Part shown: positions 60,554 through 64,000 of the stretch, one piece after another
Position numbering within the stretch: position 1 is the first letter of the stretch
How the letters are laid out: every line of letters begins with the position of its first letter
Assembly: GCF_030219325.1 (NCBI RefSeq)
Contig: NZ_CP126625.1
Span: 1,104,857 to 1,168,856 of the forward strand
Direction: 5' to 3'
Length of the DNA: 64,000 bases
Source of the DNA: Geothrix sp.
GTDB lineage: Bacteria; Acidobacteriota; Holophagae; Holophagales; Holophagaceae
Notes under the pieces: model-generated
Databases searched by the model: none
Seen by the model: the letters and a program-made list of their open reading frames with translations, nothing else
What the model was told of the DNA's origin: nothing
Made by a program: the position numbers and the translations under genes

Positions 60554-60922
60554 ATGAAGGTGCTGCTTCCGATCCTGCTCGGCGCGTCTCTGGTGCTCTC
60601 GGCCCAGATTCCCACCAAGGAAGAGCTGAAGGCCAAGGCGGACGCTGCCGTGGATGCGGGCAAGGCCAAGGCCGATGCCAAGGCTGAGGACGCCAAGGCC
60701 AAGGCCGACCAGAAGGTCACGGACGCCAAGGCCAAGGCGGATGCCAAGGCCGACGCCAAGGCGGGCGCCATTCCCGGCGCCAGCGACAAGGTGAAGGCCG
60801 CCACCGCCAAGGGTGAGGGCGCCGCCAAGACCGGCACCGACAAGGCCAAGGGCAAGACCAAGAAGGGGGCCGAGAAGGGCGCCGCCAAGGCCAAGGCCGT
60901 CACCGAAAAGGCTGCTAAATAA
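60554..60922 (+). CDS. Exported Lys/Ala-rich repetitive protein
   Basis: A 122-aa protein with a signal peptide (VLLPILLGASLVLSAQ). The rest is built from repeats of AKADAKAE- and AKAKADQK-type units, composed almost only of Ala, Lys, Asp and Thr. This gives a long charged amphipathic helix, similar to histone H1-like or late-embryogenesis proteins but secreted. GGAGG precedes ATG 60554. It is followed by a strong terminator. Function is unknown; wall, LPS or nucleic acid binding are possible. Confidence 0.75.
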   Translation: MKVLLPILLGASLVLSAQIPTKEELKAKADAAVDAGKAKADAKAEDAKAKADQKVTDAKAKADAKADAKAGAIPGASDKVKAATAKGEGAAKTGTDKAKGKTKKGAEKGAAKAKAVTEKAAK

Positions 60923-60933
60923 GCATTTCTCTA

Positions 60934-60975
60934 ACTCCAAAAAAAGGGCGCCGGAAGGCGCCCGTATTTTGGAGT
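60934..60975. terminator. Strong bidirectional terminator
   Basis: GGGCGCC (60946-60952) and GGCGCCC (60957-60963) pair around GGAA. ACTCCAAAA (60934-60942) and TTTTGGAGT (60967-60975) extend the symmetry and supply U-tracts on both strands. It separates the Lys/Ala-rich gene from the converging AraC gene. Confidence 0.9.
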
Positions 60976-60987
60976 GAGGACGAAGTC

Positions 60988-61845
60988 CTACTTCTTCGGG
61001 AACTGCCGGTCGTAGGCTTCCTGGGCGTACTCGCTGGGGGGCACGCCGAAGCGGCGCTTGAAGGCGCGGGTGAAGGCGCTGGCGTCGTAGAAGCCGAGGA
61101 TCTTCGCCACGTCGCTGGGCCGCTCGCCGTTGGCCAGCAGGGTGACGGCGCGCTGCAGGCGCCGCTCGATGAGGTACTGGTGGGGCGTGGTGCTGGTGGC
61201 CTCGCGGAAGAGGCGGATGAAGTGGTCCGGCGTGCAGCGGGCCATGGTGGCCAGCTCAGGCACGCTGTTCTTGGCGCCCAGGTGGACTTCCATGTGGTCC
61301 AGCACCAGCTGCAGGGTGGAGCGGTTCAGGCGGTAAGGGAAGCGGCCCCGGTCCTCCTTCTCCGTCAGGCGCGACAGCTCGGCGCCCAGCAGGATGAGGA
61401 ACAGCTCGCGCGTCATCAGCTGCACGCCATCGGGATTCGTCAGCTCCTGCGTGAAGATGCTGAAGAGCTGCTTGAGGCTGAGGCTGCGCAGCACGGCGAA
61501 GCTGGATTCCTGCCACTTGCGGGGCGGATGCTGCAGGGAGGACAGCAGGGGCTCGGGGAAGGGTCCTTCCATGAACAGCGCCGTGAAGCCGAAGGGCGTG
61601 TTCGCGTGATGGCGCTTCAGCGTGTGGCCGAAACCCGGCAGCAGCAGGGCCAGGTCGCCGGAGCGGATCACCCCCTCCTCGCGGTCCTCGCCGGTGCACA
61701 CGCGCACGGCGTGGGTGGGCTGCAGCAGCGTCCAGGCGTCCCGGGCGGGCAGGATCTTGGACGGCACAGGATCGCGCTTGAGCACGGCCAAGCGGAGCGG
61801 TCCACTGGTATAGGTCAGGAGGTTTTTGGCTTCTGGGTCGCTCAT
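60988..61845 (-). CDS. AraC family transcriptional regulator
   Basis: A 285-aa regulator. The N-terminal 150 residues form a cupin-like ligand domain (LLQPTHAVRVCTGEDREEGVIRSGDLALLLPGFGHTLKRHHANTPFGFTALFMEG). The C-terminal two helix-turn-helix motifs are ELATMARCTPDHFIRLFREATSTTPHQYLIERRLQRA and DVAKILGFYDASAFTRAFKRRFGVPPSEYAQ, the standard AraC/XylS ending. The ligand and target genes are not evident; the upstream neighbour is the purine operon. It is a single gene. Confidence 0.9.
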   Translation of the reverse strand: MSDPEAKNLLTYTSGPLRLAVLKRDPVPSKILPARDAWTLLQPTHAVRVCTGEDREEGVIRSGDLALLLPGFGHTLKRHHANTPFGFTALFMEGPFPEPLLSSLQHPPRKWQESSFAVLRSLSLKQLFSIFTQELTNPDGVQLMTRELFLILLGAELSRLTEKEDRGRFPYRLNRSTLQLVLDHMEVHLGAKNSVPELATMARCTPDHFIRLFREATSTTPHQYLIERRLQRAVTLLANGERPSDVAKILGFYDASAFTRAFKRRFGVPPSEYAQEAYDRQFPKK

Positions 61846-61950
61846 GGCTCAGGAATAAAAAGAGATGCCTACCGAGGCATTACGGGAGGATGACAGGAAA
61901 ATCATCCTGAGGACGGGCGATTTTCACAGCGCCGTCATTTGTGATCCCCG

Positions 61951-62648
<698 letters not shown>

Positions 62649-62649
<1 letters not shown>

Positions 62650-62885
62650 CACAGCACCTCGATGGAGGCCTTCTCCATCACAGGATTGACCAGGAGCTTT
62701 TCGCACATGGCCAGGGCCCTGGCCTTCACCTCGGCGGGGTCCGTGCCCGGCACGTCCATCTCGATGAGGCGGCCGATGCGGACGTGGTCCACGGCAAAGC
62801 CGAACCCATGCAGGCCCTGTTCCACCGCCTTGCCCTGGGGATCCAGGATCCCGGGCTTCAACTGCACCGACACACGCACCTTCAT
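62649..62885 (-). CDS. purS: Phosphoribosylformylglycinamidine synthase subunit PurS
   Basis: A 78-aa small subunit that bridges PurL and PurQ. It has the normal length and pattern (KVRVSVQLKPGILDPQGKAVEQGLHGFGF, then VRIGRLIEMDVPG and ending VMEKASIEVL). GGAGG lies six bases before ATG 62885. It starts 38 bp after the ATL gene. Confidence 0.95.
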
Positions 62886-62923
62886 GGGGCCCTCCGGCTT
62901 CCAGTCTACCTGAGGGAAGCCCT

Positions 62924-63274
62924 TCAGCCGCGTGGCTTCCAGCGGTGGGCTTCCAGGTCCAGGTTGCCCAGGTCGTCCACCTCGATGCCCTCGTCGCGCA
63001 GGCGCCCGATCTGCTCGAAGGCGCCCCACCAGCGGCCCCGGCTGGGCACGTAGCCCCGGGTGTTGACCACGCGGTGCCAGGGCAGCCTGGTGCCCTCCGG
63101 CAGGCCCGACAGCACCATGCCCACCTGCCGAGGGCGCTGGGGGAAGCCCGCCAGGGCGGCGATCTGCCCGTACGAGGCCAGCCGGCCCTTGGGGATCTTC
63201 TTCACGATGGCCAGCACGGCGGCGCGAAAGTCCGCGGGCGGGTCTCCCGGCTCGATGCGCTTGCTGCTTTTCAC
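62924..63274 (-). CDS. Alkyltransferase-like protein (ATL)
   Basis: A 116-aa protein equal to the DNA-binding domain of O6-methylguanine-DNA methyltransferase. The core KKIPKGRLASYGQIAALAG is followed by the active-site region LPWHRVVNTRGYV, in which the acceptor Cys of PCHRV is replaced by Trp. ATL proteins cannot accept alkyl groups but bind O6-alkylguanine and hand it to nucleotide excision repair. GTG 63274 overlaps the stop of the DUF2203 gene by one base. Its place before purS-purQ is probably a matter of cotranscription only. Confidence 0.88.
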   Translation of the reverse strand: MKSSKRIEPGDPPADFRAAVLAIVKKIPKGRLASYGQIAALAGFPQRPRQVGMVLSGLPEGTRLPWHRVVNTRGYVPSRGRWWGAFEQIGRLRDEGIEVDDLGNLDLEAHRWKPRG

Positions 63275-63636
63275 TAGGCCTGCACCCCCGGGCGCTGGTC
63301 TGCGGGCACGCGGGAGCAGAAGCCTCCTTCGTAGCTGTGCCAGTGGCCCAGGTCCTCCTCGGGGTACGCCCAGCACCAGTAGCCGTCGCCGGAGTCGAAG
63401 TCCACCAGCCAGAGCCCCTTCACCTCCGCCTCCAGGTCGTTCATGCTCTGCTGCCAGCTCTGCACCAGGACCTGCAGCCGCTCCCGCAGGGCCTCGGCCC
63501 GCGTCTCGTCCTTGGCATCCTCGGCCTGGCTCAGTTCCTCAGCCAGACTGGCGGCCAGTGTGTAGACAGGTTCCGTCGTGGCCTTCACTTGCGGCATCAG
63601 GACCCGCGCTTCGTCCAGGGTGAAAATGCGGCCCAT
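63274..63636 (-). CDS. DUF2203 family protein
   Basis: A 120-aa protein with a helical start (MGRIFTLDEARVLMPQVKATTEPVYTLAASLAEELSQ). It ends in the family's distinctive EVKGLWLVDFDSGDGYWCWAYPEEDLGHWHSYEGGFCSR. No function is established for DUF2203. The many Trp, His and Asp residues of the end suggest a metal or ligand site. ATG 63636 has GGAGG just before it. It heads the operon with the ATL protein, purS and purQ and is divergent from the last gene of the window. Confidence 0.85.
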   Translation of the reverse strand: MGRIFTLDEARVLMPQVKATTEPVYTLAASLAEELSQAEDAKDETRAEALRERLQVLVQSWQQSMNDLEAEVKGLWLVDFDSGDGYWCWAYPEEDLGHWHSYEGGFCSRVPADQRPGVQA

Positions 63637-63664
63637 GGTGCCTCCGTTGCTCCATGATAAACCC

Positions 63665-64000
63665 ATGCGGTTCGTGCCCCTGATTCCGTCGAGTTTTGAT
63701 CCAGCGCCCTGGCTGGCCCTGGGTCCGGTCACGCTCCAGTGGGACGGCGTCCTGCACGGGCAGTGGCCCCAGGTTGCGCGGCGGGGGGTGGCCATCCATG
63801 CCGTCCACCTACCCGGCGAAGCGCCGGTGGAGGAGGCCCTGGAGGTGCTGCGGCACGGGCTCGGCGCGGATTTCCTGGTGATTCCCGTGCGGCATCCGGA
63901 GACGCGCGAGGCCGGCTTCCGGATCCTTGGGCACCTGGAGACCCTGCTGGAGGCCACCTCGGGGCGGGGGATCAAGCTGGCACTGCATCTGGAAGCGGGC
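63665..64000 (+). CDS. Partial gene, TIM-barrel-like protein
   Basis: The gene starts at ATG 63665 and runs off the window after 112 codons. The visible protein (MRFVPLIPSSFDPAPWLALG, then GVAIHAVHLPGEAPVEEALEVLRHGLGADFLVIPVRHPETREAGF and LEATSGRGIKLALHLEAG) alternates strands and helices like the front of a xylose-isomerase-type TIM barrel. Identification is weak because of the truncation. It is divergent from the DUF2203 gene, with 28 bp between the starts. Confidence 0.6.
   Translation, partial: MRFVPLIPSSFDPAPWLALGPVTLQWDGVLHGQWPQVARRGVAIHAVHLPGEAPVEEALEVLRHGLGADFLVIPVRHPETREAGFRILGHLETLLEATSGRGIKLALHLEAG

Overview
The window is a GC-rich bacterial chromosome segment with about 60 protein genes, one initiator tRNA, and no rRNA, CRISPR array, integrase or insertion sequence that I can recognise. 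Gene content fits a free-living Gram-negative bacterium: outer-membrane/SPOR-type proteins, a periplasmic M1 peptidase, an acetate symporter, assimilatory sulfate reduction, a split PntA transhydrogenase and PurS/PurQ/PurL. An acidobacterial (Holophaga/Geothrix-like) host is my best guess, but no marker gene here proves it.

Layout. 1-3190: end of a phospholipase C gene and the pntA1-pntA2-pntB transhydrogenase operon. 3268-10175: the most unusual part. A phage-type lysis cassette (97-aa protein, GH108 endolysin, holin) on the minus strand diverges from a sensorless sigma-54 activator, a papain-like C1 peptidase and a 1059-aa multi-pass membrane protein on the plus strand. Both arms have a good -24/-12 sigma-54 promoter. 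Both promoters have the same GGGTC-N6-GACCC palindrome exactly 149 bp upstream. I infer one sigma-54 regulon of phage-derived and host-type genes. 10182-14975: rhodanese, NTF2-like protein, radical SAM protein, AEC transporter and a beta-barrel/SPOR protein. 14992-24632: one long minus-strand sulfur assimilation block (cobA, precorrin-2 dehydrogenase, sulfite reductase, APS reductase, cysD, cysN, sulfate-binding protein, cysT, cysW, cysA).

24911-31183: a truncated AAA ATPase, a U32 peptidase/RNA hydroxylase with a flavoprotein, chorismate mutase, and the DUF485-ActP acetate uptake pair. 31243-35451: DEDD exonuclease, cNMP/CBS/DUF294 protein and acyl-CoA synthetase. 35743-38685: orphan TupA-like binding protein and a class A penicillin-binding protein. 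38754-40911: an Rrf2 regulator with a strong palindrome at its start, then a small redox-flavoured operon ending in a 59-aa protein. 41130-45321: an AsmA-like/GT51 fusion, a membrane protein, a cluster of tandem structured repeats that copy a tRNA T-arm, and tRNA-fMet.

45413-64000: mostly housekeeping genes: M1 peptidase, pyrF, pnuC, B12-radical SAM, PilZ protein, purL, a glutamine synthetase without the adenylylation tyrosine, amidase, two small secreted proteins, an AraC regulator, and a DUF2203-ATL-purS-purQ operon. Start codons were chosen from Shine-Dalgarno spacing, stop/start overlaps and family conventions. GTG and TTG starts are frequent.
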